From the NCBI GenBank assembly GCA_024516035.1, contig CM044958.1:43992303-44056302 (forward strand): 64,000 nucleotides of DNA, given 5' to 3'. The translations under genes and the position numbers were made by a program. Positions 21,780-31,547 of the stretch are shown one piece after another; position 1 is the stretch's first letter, and every line of letters begins with the position of its first letter. The notes beneath the pieces are model-generated. The model made no database searches. It was not told the origin of the DNA and worked only from the letters and a program-made list of their open reading frames with translations. Source of the stretch: Bactericera cockerelli. Lineage: Eukaryota > Arthropoda > Insecta > Hemiptera > Triozidae.

Positions 21780-22400
21780 CAGCAAGTTCTCACAGGAAAA
21801 TATTGATAGAAATAATAGAAAAAACACTGCCAATTATGGACACAATACTTCCTCGTGATTATTTCACATTGTAAACACGTGCCAATTTTGAGATTTCATT
21901 CAAAATTACTTGTATCTCCAAAACTACTGAACTGATTTTCTTAAAATTTGTTTTAAATGGTAGAATATTGTTTTTTCTACATTCAAGATTCTACAAAAAA
22001 TTCTATATCGGCAAGTCGTGGTTCTTATTTTTTGACTTTATTGTCCGAAATTTCAGATTTTCTTAAATATCAGAGTCCAATTATAATTAATTAAAAAGTA
22101 AATATAAAAAGCCTGTGTAAAACAATAATATGCATATACATACAGAATGTCTCCTAGATGTGTGCAAAATTTCATCAAAATCGGTCGAGTAGTTTCCGAG
22201 ATCTGCGCGTTACAAGGAATCGTTTTAACAGACCGACGGACCGACAGACCGACAGACGGACACAAAACCAAATTTGCTCAGGAGGTTATGAAACGTCCAG
22301 AAAAAAAAATTGAAATCAGAGCAAAAAAACATTTTTTTTACAAAAACGAACACAATACTTCCGAATTCTAATATTAGAAATTTCTCGGAAGTAAAATCCA
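21780..22400 (+). mobile_element. Dispersed repeat with GACC/GACAGAC motif
   Basis: AGTAGTTTCCGAGATCTGCG, then a GACCGACGGACCGACAGACC run, then GGTTATGAAACGTCCAG. The arrangement 'sentence about a threshold, (GACAGAC)n, GTTATGAAACNTCCAG' recurs at 36960-37140. Its 5' part (CACTGCCAATTATGGACACA) recurs inverted at 26092-26128. Such GACAGAC-bearing repeats are common in insect genomes. I cannot assign the class. Confidence 0.5.
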
Positions 22401-22477
22401 TCACTTTTTTTTATTGTCTAACCTGGTTTTAGGGTTCCAGTGGACTCTGAACCTAATGAGACCAATAATAATAATTG

Positions 22478-22600
22478 TAACCAGTTGATTCTATTTGGTT
22501 TTTTACGTCCTGATTTGAGTTGACGGAGGAGGTTTTACCCTCCAGTCGGCGGTAATCGTACCAGCTACCTACATTAACCTTACCCAGTCTGGATTCCAAA
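22478..22600 (-). mobile_element. SINE-G core fragment
   Basis: Plus-sense phrases GTTTTACCCTCCAGTCGGCG, GTACCAGCTACCTACATTAAC and CTTACCCAGTCTGG are the reverse complement of the G core. No head or tail is attached. Confidence 0.65.
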
Positions 22601-22869
22601 AAAACCCACCGTTTTCTCCACAAAAGTTTATTCCTCCATCATGTTAGAATTTCGAATTCGCTCTCACAGCTTTCCTTTTTCTCTACGTGGGTTTTCCACG
22701 TGCATATACAGGCTCTAGACTTTACAGCTAGCAACACGTTAGAAAATAATAATATTCAATATTTCTGCTTGACTGGGTTTGCTCAAGCTCATATTTACCT
22801 CGACATAAACCCGTCCCAGGGTTGATATAAAAATTCTTAAATATCTTCTTCTGCCCTTAATCCACCCCC

Positions 22870-23490
22870 CTGTTTATTTCTACCCCTCTCTCTCCTTCTC
22901 TCTCTCTCTCTCTCTCACTCCCTATTTTTCTCATATCTCTGTCCCTCTCTCTCTCCCTCACTCCCTATTTTTCTCATATCTCTGTCCCCTCTATATATCC
23001 TCTTTCTCTCTTCATCTCCCTATTTCTCTCACTCTCCCTTTCTCTCTCATCTCCTATCTCTCTCGTTCCCTATTTCTTACTTTAGATTTTTCTCTCTCAC
23101 TCATTTTTTCTACCTTCTCCCTCTCTCACTTTCTCTCACTCTATCTCCCTCTCTCACTTTTTCTCTCTCTCTATCCCATTCCTCTTTCGCTCTCTCATTT
23201 CTCTTATTCTCCTCCTCAACTCTACCTCTCCCTCAATTTCTCTCTCAATCTCTCTCTCTCTCTCACTCTATATATCATTCCTCTTTCGCTCTTTCGCTCT
23301 CTCATTTCTCTTATTCTCCTCCTCAACTCTACCTCTCCCTCAATTTCTCTCTCTATCTCTCTCTCACTCTATATATCATTCCTCTTTCGCTCTCTCATTT
23401 TCTCTTTTTCTCCTCCTCAACTCTACCTCACCCTCAATTTCTTTTCTCTTCTCTCTCTCTCTCCCTCAATATCTCATCCCTCACCTCCCA
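22870..23490 (+). repeat. CT-rich tract with ~90-110-bp tandem units
   Basis: CATTCCTCTTTCGCTCTCTC followed by TCTCCTCCTCAACTCTACCT recurs near 23190, 23290 and 23390. The earlier part holds TCCCTATTTTTCTCATATC twice. Purely pyrimidine-rich. Confidence 0.9.
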
Positions 23491-23699
23491 AGGGATTTAT
23501 TCCTTGATCACATTTACGACACACAACTCGATGGCAGGGTTCTGTGGGATCAGGCTGGAGGAGGGGGCTGAAAATGTGCGCCTTGGAAATTGGGTTATGA
23601 CTCTCAGCCCCTGCTCATCCAGGATATAGGGAAGCAATGTTCAGCCCTCACTCCTGTCAATGTCAAGAATCCTGCGTGCTGTTTACTCAGCCAAACATT
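23491..23699. other. Unique-looking non-repetitive island
   Basis: About 200 bp of balanced composition (GGATCAGGCTGGAGGAGGGG, CCTGCTCATCCAGGATATAG, minor deviations). No frame longer than a few dozen codons. Confidence 0.3.
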
Positions 23700-23872
23700 A
23701 TTATTATTATTTACCACTTTATTAATATTGACATTTGTACAACACAGATAATTACAAGTTAGTAAAAAGACAAAGAAATGAAGAAAAAATAAATAAATAT
23801 ATACATAATAATTATATGTCCTAACTAAAAGGCGGGGTTATTTCCTTTGGCAATCTCTTCCACCCAACCCTT
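23700..23872 (-). mobile_element. Family D tail, copy 3
   Basis: Plus-sense CTAACTAAAAGGCGGGGTTA and TTTGGCAATCTCTTCCACCC, with the AT-rich tail at 23700-23830. Same segment as 15050 and 26850. Confidence 0.6.
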
Positions 23873-23949
23873 AACATTCTTGGAACAAAGTCTATCTATC
23901 TTATTTAATTACTATTATTTAAAAAAAAAACTTTTATTTAAAAATTAAA

Positions 23950-24235
23950 AAAAAAAAAAAAAATCAACAATTTGATTAATAACATAATTAACAACTCAAT
24001 TATATACAGGGTGGTTCCATTAAGTGGCGAAAGACACTTTAATTTTATACGAAACAATCAACAATATGATTAATAACATAAAAAACACTTTAAAATTATA
24101 CAGCGTGATTCTGATAAGTGGCGACAGAGTGACAGCCTTAATTATATGCAACAGAAAAATCAACTAGAACAAATAACATAAAGAACAACTTGATAATATA
24201 CAGGGTGATTCCTTTAATTAGTCAAAAAAATAATT
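23950..24235 (+). repeat. ~97-bp tandem repeat, three units
   Basis: Units begin TATACAGGGTGGTTCCATTA, TATACAGCGTGATTCTGATA and TATACAGGGTGATTCCTTTA at about 24003, 24099 and 24198. Each contains AATCAAC-A---GA-TAATAACATAA. TACAGGGTG is also the end sequence of the MITE at 36013-36588. Confidence 0.75.
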
Positions 24236-25250
24236 ATAGTGAATCTTCTCACTGTTTAACGTCCGCTAGCCAGACACACCAGCATGTTACGAATGATTTT
24301 AATCACCGTTAATGATTCTTTTTAGAACACTTTTTACTTTCCTTATCATATTTGACTTAAAGTTTCATTAAAATCTGAGTCATTCCAGATACCCTTTGCA
24401 GGGTGATGGGCACCAACGCTGTTAATACGTATATCCAAGCTCGAATTCGCTTAGCTTCAGTGTTAAGACAGGAACTGGTACACGTAAACTAGACATGTAG
24501 CGTTTTTGCCTCCCATAATATTATATAAGTATATTTACAAGATTTTTGACGAAAAAAAAATTGTTGTTGATGAAAGACGTTCTCAGTGATAGACTAAAAG
24601 AAACAATCCTTTTCAGTCAAAAGGATATCCTTTTCAGTCAAACAAATTCAGAGAATTTGTGATGGATGTAACAACTTTTTTTTGTTAATGGATCCCTACC
24701 AGAACGCGTTCCTGTTCTTGGTCGACTCAAAACTAGCAGTAAAACGTCACAAAACAAACAACCATGGGTATAGCATAGTAGTGCTTTATTTGGACTGTCG
24801 GCTCGAAACAGGTAGTCCCATTATGCCAACAGTTTAGTGTAGTGACCATTGCAAAAGTGTAGTGATCATTACACAAGATTACAACGAATAAATTACCCGA
24901 AACAGAATTCATTATCCCCACGTTACGTTACCTTTTGATTGACCAACTGTCAAAATAATTGCCCCCCGCCGCCCCTTCCTGACAATTCGGATTACCTGTC
25001 CCTGACGGGCGAACACCCTCGTCGCCGGAATCAATGTGAATAACGAAAAATAGCAAAGGGGCCACAGCTGATCTCTAAGGTGACAGTGTATTCCCCCCCG
25101 CTCCCCCCCCCCTCCTGACATCGTGCCTGGGATTACCCACAGCCTTCTTATCCCGTCCGACCCCCCCCCTCGCCCGTATAAGCCTCAGAAGAAACCACTG
25201 TCCAAACACAGACACACAGGGACATTTATAGGGGTTGGGCAGGAAGGGAG
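24236..25250. other. No gene seen
   Basis: AT-rich to 24900, then a G/C-run-rich stretch. Frames at 24912-25121 and 25075-25320 (minus) are Gly/Pro composition artefacts. Confidence 0.35.
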
Positions 25251-25300
25251 GGAAAAGGGAGGGGGAGAGTGGAGGGGAGGGGGGGGGGGGGGGGGGGTAG
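25251..25300 (+). repeat. G-rich tract with a ~17-nt G run
   Basis: GGAGGGGAGG followed by an unbroken G run at about 25280-25297. Likely G-quadruplex and assembly-fragile. Confidence 0.85.
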
Positions 25301-26220
25301 GAAATAAATAAACTCGTCACGGGAGGAAAAAAGCAATTTCGTTTTTTTTCTCCCCCTATATCTTGCCATCCTCTCTGCCCCCCCTTCCCAATATCTTTGT
25401 TTCTGTTTGTCTTGTTTGACAGACTGACAGATACATCAAACGAGTGTGGATCGAGAAAATATAAGAAAGAAAGGGAGTGAGAGATTTAGGAAGGATGAGG
25501 CAAAGGGGAGAAGAGGAGAGAGAGAGTGAGAGAGAGCGAGAGAGGGAAGATAGATAAAAATAGCAGGATTTTCAACCTGAAATCGATTGAAATTCTTCAG
25601 GAATGTCGTAGGTAGGTGTATTAGGTTAGCACCGGCCTTGACCAAGTTTTGTTTTATTAATTAAACTGCAATGAAATATTAATTTAATGTAAATTTTTGC
25701 TATTAAAACTTCATTGAATTTTGTGTACTTTTCACGTTAATCTTATTATTACAAATTACATGTCCAGTTATTATTATTACTTTTCAAGTAGTGGATGTTG
25801 ACGGAATCCTAACCTAACATACTGTTGTTGGTAGCCTAACCTTACGTAGTAATTTTGAAAGAATTCTTACCTAATGTTTTAATTTTGAAAGAATCCTAAC
25901 CGAACGTAGTAATTTTGACAGAATCCTAACATAACTTAGTTTTGGAATCTTATTGTAGGATCATGAATGTAGAAAAAAACAGTATCCTACAAAATTTAAA
26001 GAAATTTGAAGAGAATCGGTTCAGAATATTTGGGGAAAATATAAATGATTAGGAAAAACCATAATGGAATGTCAATATTTTTTATTGTGGACCATGAGGA
26101 AGTATTGTGTCCATAATTGGCAGTGTATTTTAAGTATTTTATATAATATGTATTTTGTGAGTTACACTACACGAGGAAGAAGAGAAAAACTTGATAAGTT
26201 TTCCTTTTCATTTATAAACC
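25301..26220. other. No gene; GA tract and degenerate CCTAAC repeats
   Basis: A GA-rich stretch spans 25465-25550. Between 25805 and 25945 the phrase GTAGTAATTTTGAAAGAATCC-TAACC recurs about four times with a period near 37 bp. 26092-26128 is an inverted match to the 5' part of the repeat at 21820. Confidence 0.45.
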
Positions 26221-26436
26221 GTGCACCGGTAGTCAAGTAGTTAAGGCACTAGTCTGGTTATCCAGGTAGCGTAGAGATCCGTTGGTTCGAATCCCACTCA
26301 GTGCACAAATTTTTTATCATTAATTTGAGTTTGTGACCAAATAATAATAAGACTCTGAGGGTTAGGTGGTAGAAAATGTTTTGAGAATTAACCTCGCCTA
26401 GTGGTTACCTTCCACTAAAAAGTGTTATTATTATTA
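26221..26436 (+). mobile_element. SINE-A copy 5, full length
   Basis: GTGCACCGGTAGTCAAGTAG head, box B GGTTCGAATCCCACTCAGTG, body AGACTCTGAGGGTTAGGTGG, tail AAAAGTGTTATTATTATT. One of the least decayed copies. Confidence 0.9.
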
Positions 26437-26454
26437 CTTAATTATAAATAGTAC

Positions 26455-26575
26455 CAAGCATTGGTACTCGAAGTGGTTACTAGCTAGACTTTTAAACAAT
26501 CCAGCGCTTGGATCCGTGGTTCGGAACCAACCCAACGCTAAGATTTTTTCCTCATTTATTTTATATGTGTCACCC
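26455..26575 (+). mobile_element. Decayed SINE-A-like fragment
   Basis: AAGTGGTTACTAGCTAGAC, ATCCAGCGCTTGGATCCGTGG and TTTTTTCCTCATTTATTTTA keep the order of an A head and proximal body. The box B is damaged (GGTTCGGAACCAACCC). Confidence 0.5.
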
Positions 26576-26576
26576 A

Positions 26577-26847
26577 GTAGTCACCGTGGCAGAGTGAGTT
26601 AGCGCGCTAGGCATTGCACGCACGGTGACTTGGGTTCGATTCCCAGAGGGGCAGGACTTTTTCTGCTTTGTACTTGAGTGTTCGGGGTCCACTCATACCT
26701 CGTGAGGAAAAATGAGTAGCTGCTTTAAAAGTTAGCAGCGACCAGTGGCGGAATTATAGGCAAAAATAAGATGATGGGATATTAAAAATACGGAAAAGTC
26801 CTATAATTCTGTGCTACCCACTAAAATTGTATTATAATAACACAAAG
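26577..26847 (+). mobile_element. SINE-C copy 3, full length
   Basis: TCACCGTGGCAGAGTGAGTT head, GGGTTCGATTCCCAGAGGGG box B, GGTCCACTCATACCTCGTG body, CTACCCACTAAAATTGTATT tail. Together with copy 1 it defines the consensus I used for the family. Confidence 0.9.
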
Positions 26848-26849
26848 GA

Positions 26850-27010
26850 TTGGGTGTAAGAGAGTGCCATAAGCAATAACCCGCCCTTTAGTTAGGACGT
26901 ATATATTTTTTTTTCTTGTTTATATTATTAATATTGTCAATTTTTATATTTAATTTTTACCATTATTTGTTCTGTATATTTGTTCAACTAATAAAGAGTT
27001 TCTAAATAAA
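26850..27010 (+). mobile_element. Family D tail, copy 4
   Basis: GGTGTAAGAGAGTGCCATAA, GCAATAACCCGCCCTTTAGT, then an AT-rich tail ending AATAAATAAAAG. It starts right after the C copy. Confidence 0.6.
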
Positions 27011-27170
27011 TAAAAGAAACACATCGATTATTCTCCTAATTATTTTATAATTGAGTGCTGGAAAAGCTACAGGAGCTAAAGGACAAAACATTAATTTTTC
27101 AGAAGACCATTAAAACTGTGTAATTTTTTTATTATATATTTTTTTTTTAATTTCAAATTATGTGTCACCC

Positions 27171-27425
27171 AACGTCTATGGCACGTTGAATACACCAGTT
27201 CCCGTTCTGTCACTCAAGTTAACGAAATGTTAGGATTTGGATGGGTGACCATTCAAGGTCGAGCCCTCGTAATGCTGGCTATTTCCAGCCCCACTCAGGC
27301 TGGTGGTTGGTGATGGTGAGGCTAATTTGAGTAGCTGGTTTGTGAGTTTCTAGCGAATGGAGGGGTAAAACCCTCCTCGTGATATGACCATGCAATTGAA
27401 TGTTGAAAGTGACGTAAAAAAAGAA
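27171..27425 (+). mobile_element. SINE-H copy 3 (5S rRNA-like head), near full length
   Basis: CGTCTATGGCACGTTGAATAC start, AAGTTAACGAAATGTTAGGA, and then TTGGATGGGTGACCATTCAA, which matches the strongest conserved box of the 5S rRNA internal promoter. The G/H core follows (CCAGCCCCACTCAGGCTGG, GCTAATTTGAGTAGCTGG, CGAATGGAGGGGTAAAACCC, GTGATATGACCATGCA). Confidence 0.75.
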
Positions 27426-27464
27426 AAGGAAAAGGACCACTCTTGGGTGTTTTACCTTGTATAC

Positions 27465-27690
27465 AATGAGAACTGTTGGGTGGAAGAGAATGCCGCAAGC
27501 AAAAACCCCGCCCTTTAATTAGGAAATTATTATTTCTTCTTTGTTATTTATTTATTTTCACATAATTTTAACATTTATGGATTTTCGAACTATTCTATAT
27601 TGTAAATATTGTATACTTTGTCCTTCTAATGGGACTTAATAGTCCTAATCGGGCAATATAAATAAGGCAATATTTTATTTATTTATATCT
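27465..27690 (+). mobile_element. Family D tail copy 5 followed by SINE-B tail
   Basis: GTTGGGTGGAAGAGAATGCC and CCCCGCCCTTTAATTAGG are family D. From about 27628 the B tail appears: GGGACTTAATAGTCCTAATC and GGGCAATATAAATAAGGCAA. Confidence 0.6.
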
Positions 27691-27879
27691 TTATTGAAAA
27701 GATAGAGCCTTATTATAAGGTCTATTTACATGATTATTTGATATTATTATTATTATTTGATTTATTACTGAAAATGACTACCAGTCTACCGTTTTTTTTA
27801 TGGCTTTAACGGCAGGATTCTCACACTGTTAGCTTTTCCACCCAACCGATTACCGGCCACCAGGTACCTACCAGGAAAA

Positions 27880-28060
27880 GCTGTGGCGCAGACCTACTGC
27901 GCACTGCGACTATAGCTGCATCTCCACATCTCCACACCTCCAGAGCCCCGTCCACACTTTACACTCCGCGCGCCGCGCCACATTTTCAGTTTCTCATAAG
28001 CCGGGTCCCCAGGAGGAGCGTGTGAACTTCGCTCTCGGAGAAATATCGATGTTTTATTTG
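27880..28060 (+). promoter_or_regulatory. Candidate promoter (GC/CpG-rich island)
   Basis: This stretch is far more GC-rich than its surroundings, with CGCGCGCCGCGCCA at about 27967-27980. TTTTCAGTTTCTC at 27983-27995 matches the arthropod initiator consensus (TCAGTT, A at 27988). AT-rich sequence without stop-free frames follows, ending in a good splice-donor sequence at 28933. A canonical downstream promoter element is not clearly present at the expected spacing. The call is an inference. Confidence 0.3.
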
Positions 28061-28930
28061 TGATTTTAACTTTCGCGGGTGTTATTTTTTTATGAATATT
28101 TAATTAAATCGAGAAAAAAAATTGTGTCTAAATATAATTACCTGTAATTAGTTCAAATATTTATGTTGGCAAGTTGGATAGTTGTGAATAGGTATTTAAA
28201 AAAAAAAAATCGACCGAGTTTCGTGTTAATTTTTGACCTGTGGAGATTTTTTTTTCTTCTAATTAATTTACAAAAAAAAAAGAAGGTGTGGAATAGTTGA
28301 ATACTAATTTACGTGTTAATTTTAATCGTTCTTTTTTCTTGTAGCAAATTAATTACGTTAATAAATGTAGGTGAAAGTGTATAATACGTAATTAAATTAA
28401 AAAAAAAAAAAAAAAAAAATCTATAGAAATTAGCTAAATTTTACAACCAACTACAGTTTTTTTGCGAAAGTATTTGCGATTTACTACAATCTGGGAATTT
28501 TGGCAACTATTCGAATCAGTATTGTGATTTTAATTTAGCATTCACGCTTAGCGTGTCATGAATCACATCTACCATACTTTGTAAATTTTCTAACCAAGTG
28601 CTAATTTCTTGTGAAAAACATCAAAGTACTCATGTACCCAAACAATAGAATTACCCCTAACTAACTTATATGAGGTCTTTGAGGTCCAAAAATAAAACTA
28701 CATTAATTTCTTAACCAAGCTGTCTAACTATAGATTTAAAACTTTAAATTAATTTCTTAATTAGTTGTTCAACGCATAAATCTTGAGTGTCAATAAATTT
28801 CGATTTTTTTTTTGTGAAAAAAAAAAAAATTATACCGTGTTGTGAATACTGAATAAAAAGGAGTGTTTTACTAGGAACTGTGTCAGGACTTGAGGTGGGT
28901 AAATCTGACGTTTTGTGTCAAAATTAATAT

Positions 28931-28940
28931 CGGTAAGTGA
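28931..28940 (+). other. Candidate splice donor of a non-coding first exon
   Basis: CGGTAAGTGA fits the eukaryotic donor consensus, with GT at 28933-28934. It lies about 950 bp downstream of the candidate initiator and 2.6 kb upstream of the 682-residue frame. No strong acceptor was found just before 31548, so the connection is speculative. Confidence 0.25.
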
Positions 28941-29038
28941 CCTTTTTTTCATTCTATTCAAAATCTAGTGGGAATAATTTCAATAATAATAATAATAATT
29001 ACATAAATAAGAAATAAATAAATATATGTGTTTCTGTG

Positions 29039-29308
29039 TGTTATTATATCACAACATTAGTGGGTAGCGCAGAACTACTGGACTTTTATGTATTTTCAAT
29101 AACCCACTATATTATTTTTGCTTATAATTTCGCCACTGGTCGCTGCTAACATTAAAGCAGCAACTCATTTTTCCTCACGAGGTATGAGTTTACCCCGAAC
29201 ACCCAAGTACAGAGCAGAAAAAACCCTGCCCCACCGAGGATCGAACCCAGGTCACCGTGCGTGCAAATCGTGCAATGCCTAGCGCGCTAACTCACTCGGC
29301 CACGGACT
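29039..29308 (-). mobile_element. SINE-C copy 4
   Basis: Minus-strand copy with tail AACATTAGTGGGTAGCGCAG and body CCTCACGAGGTATGAGTT (plus sense). The head has GATCGAACCCAGGTCACCGT and a 9-nt insertion (GTGCAAATC) in the anticodon region. Confidence 0.85.
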
Positions 29309-29404
29309 ATAAAGTAGTGCAATCGGCCATTTTTTTCATCCAAATTTATAGCTAACTATAAAATTTAGAAAGCACTCGTAAAATATTCTTTTTTATATAA
29401 TTTT

Positions 29405-29541
29405 ATTTGTGTTATCACTTTCGTGATGTCACCACTCAGACTGGCTACTAAATATTTGCTTAGCTTACTTGAACCAACGACCTCCAGGTTACATGTCCGC
29501 CGCCTTATCAATCAAGCTACTGAAAGTAGGTACTGAGGTCG
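29405..29541 (-). mobile_element. SINE-E copy 2
   Basis: TTGTGTTATCACTTTCGTGA tail and ACGACCTCCAGGTTACATGT head (plus sense). An 11-nt insertion (AAAGTAGGTAC) splits the acceptor-like start. Confidence 0.7.
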
Positions 29542-29777
29542 ATTTATACCTGTCATTAGGTATGTATTATTGCAAGTTACGACCGGTCACATTTTATCAG
29601 TTTCATCACAAATGCGAGTACAATTTTTTTTTTTTTATTAAGGACTAATGATTCGCATTAGTCCTTACTTATTCCTTAGTCCTTACGATTGTGAAGGGAA
29701 AAAAAAATACATATTTGTGATATCGATTGTATAATTATGTAGGTATTTTTTTTCTCTTGATAATAATAATAATAAAT

Positions 29778-29876
29778 CCGTATCCGTGAGATAGATAATG
29801 ATACCTAAATCACGGAGGTGAGAGGATTATATGGACGCCCAGATCCAAATTCTAGGCTCCTTTCATGTCCATATTG
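29778..29876 (-). mobile_element. SINE-G tail fragment
   Basis: GATACCTAAATCACGGAGGT, GAGAGGATTATATGGACGCC and TCCTTTCATGTCCAT are the reverse complement of the 3' part of the G copy at 40736-40830. This shows that the unit is dispersed. Confidence 0.65.
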
Positions 29877-29879
29877 TCC

Positions 29880-30060
29880 ATATAATAATAAAAATATCGC
29901 CTTATTTATACTGCCCGATTAGGACTATTAAGTTCCATTATTCCAGCAGTAAGCCCAGGACGTATTATTATGTGGTCAAAATAATCGTAAATGGGAGGAC
30001 AACTTGTCATGTCCCGGCTGGGTTTCGAAACCGCGACCTCTGGATTTACAGAAACCAGAT
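29880..30060 (-). mobile_element. SINE-B copy 3, uninterrupted body
   Basis: Plus-sense tail GCCTTATTTATACTGCCCGA, body CCAGCAGTAAGCCCAGGACG and ATTATTATGTGGTCAAAA, then box B as GGGTTTCGAAACCGCGACCT. The far end of the head is missing. It serves as the empty-site reference for the split copy at 19868-20270. Confidence 0.75.
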
Positions 30061-30125
30061 CAGATCGAATAGACTGGGAGATTAAAATTACTCTTTAGTC
30101 TCATTCTTGCAGAATAAAAAGAGTA

Positions 30126-30322
30126 GGTACGATGGAACTTGGATATAAAAGAAACCTGGATACAAGAGAACTGGATATAAAAGAAACCTGAAATTTAGAG
30201 AATAATTGCCAGGTACCATTTATCTCTCTATAAGGGAAAATAACATCTATGTTAGAGTAACCTGAATATAAGAGAAAATATTTTCTATCCCTGGAGTTCT
30301 GTTGTATGCAGATTTGACTGTA
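30126..30322. mobile_element. pogo/Tigger-like MITE, second copy
   Basis: The right end, read on the minus strand, starts ACAGTCAAATCTGCATACAA. The left end has GGAACTTGGATATAAAAG, and the interior repeats TGGATATAAAAGAAACCTG. It is the inverted relative of the element at 8010-8289, about 80 bp shorter. Confidence 0.5.
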
Positions 30323-30857
30323 TTGTAATAGAAATATTTCCACTACTGAAAACTACTCGAAGTAGACAAGAGGCTAAACAGAAGAAAGCCCGTCGATCTT
30401 GGAACAAAAATTCTTAGAAATATTTGTCTTGGACGTGTATAGAACCGACGACCCAGTGATTAGACGTCAGGTGTGCAATTACCATTGGTAACAAACGTTT
30501 TAGTTATACGCCAGCGCGAAATTTTTAATTTAAATGACCTTCTGGAAAATAACTCAATTTCAAATTTCAAGAGCTTTAAAAAATATTTCATACCTAGTTC
30601 AAAACCTTTTCAAAAACCCAAGGAAGAGCCGTAAAGTGGCCCCAACTGAACCAAAACTTTGATTAATGTAAATCTAGAAAATTTCATAGAAAATATAAAC
30701 ATGAGTTTGTTTTAAACAGACTCTTCTAAAAATCCTAGAAAAATCCTTGATATTATAACTAAGACCTTCGTTTCACTTGGCCAGTTAAAAAATACCGCTT
30801 TTAAAATTGGTAACTTTTGTATAAAATTTCAGCAATACATTATTCTACATCTACATG
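30323..30857. other. No gene seen
   Basis: AT-rich unique-looking sequence with no long frame. Confidence 0.35.
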
Positions 30858-31080
30858 GTGCACTGATAGTCACGTGATAAACGTGCTAGTCTGGTAATCT
30901 AGGTAGCGTAGGGGTCCGTTGGTTTCAATCCCACCCAGTGCATGAATTTTTCCTCATTAATTTGAGTTTGTAACCACAGTCATAATAATAAGACTCTGAG
31001 GGTTTAGGTCGTGGAAAATGCTTTGAGCATTAACCTCGCCTGGTGGTTACCTTCCACTAAAGAGTGTTATTATTATTATA
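30858..31080 (+). mobile_element. SINE-A copy 6
   Basis: Head GTGCACTGATAGTCACGTGA with a mutated box B (GGTTTCAATCCCACCCAGTG). Body and (ATT)n tail are complete. Confidence 0.85.
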
Positions 31081-31517
31081 TTATTTGAAATAAAACAACT
31101 GGTGTAAAATTCACTTTCCTCATGCAAAATAAAGAAGTTAAATTCCACCACTGACACCAATAAAAAATGTTCTAGTGGGATAAACTCAAAATTGTCTGAG
31201 TACACAAGTTTCTTGCTTGTGACCTCATAAGGTATTTCGATATAGTGTTGCCATTGAAAGATAGAGCCAGTAAAAGCTAGAGTAATGAATAAATAAACAT
31301 TGTTTTTTATTGTAAATTAATTAAAATGTACAGTTAATTAAAGTTAAACAAATAAATGAGAACAATATTTACAAAATAGAAAGCAGGTATAGATATTTAA
31401 AGAAGAGGAAAAAAGATCAATTTATATACTTACATTGATAAAGGTACTGCCGTTAAAAGATACTCGTAGTAAATAGTCAAAAGCGTACCAGGGAACTCCA
31501 GTTGTGTTTGTTTGAGA

Positions 31518-31520
31518 TAA
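31518..31520 (+). other. In-frame stop upstream of the 682-residue frame
   Basis: TAA at 31518-31520 lies in frame, with no ATG between it and 31548. This supports 31548 as the start unless a splice acceptor lies in between. Confidence 0.6.
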
Positions 31521-31547
31521 ATAGTCCATTTAGAAATAGCAAGGAGA

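Noticed and set aside
25800..25945. Telomeric (CCTAA)n array
   Set aside because: CCTAACC occurs only as part of a ~37-bp degenerate unit. No consecutive CCTAA copies.
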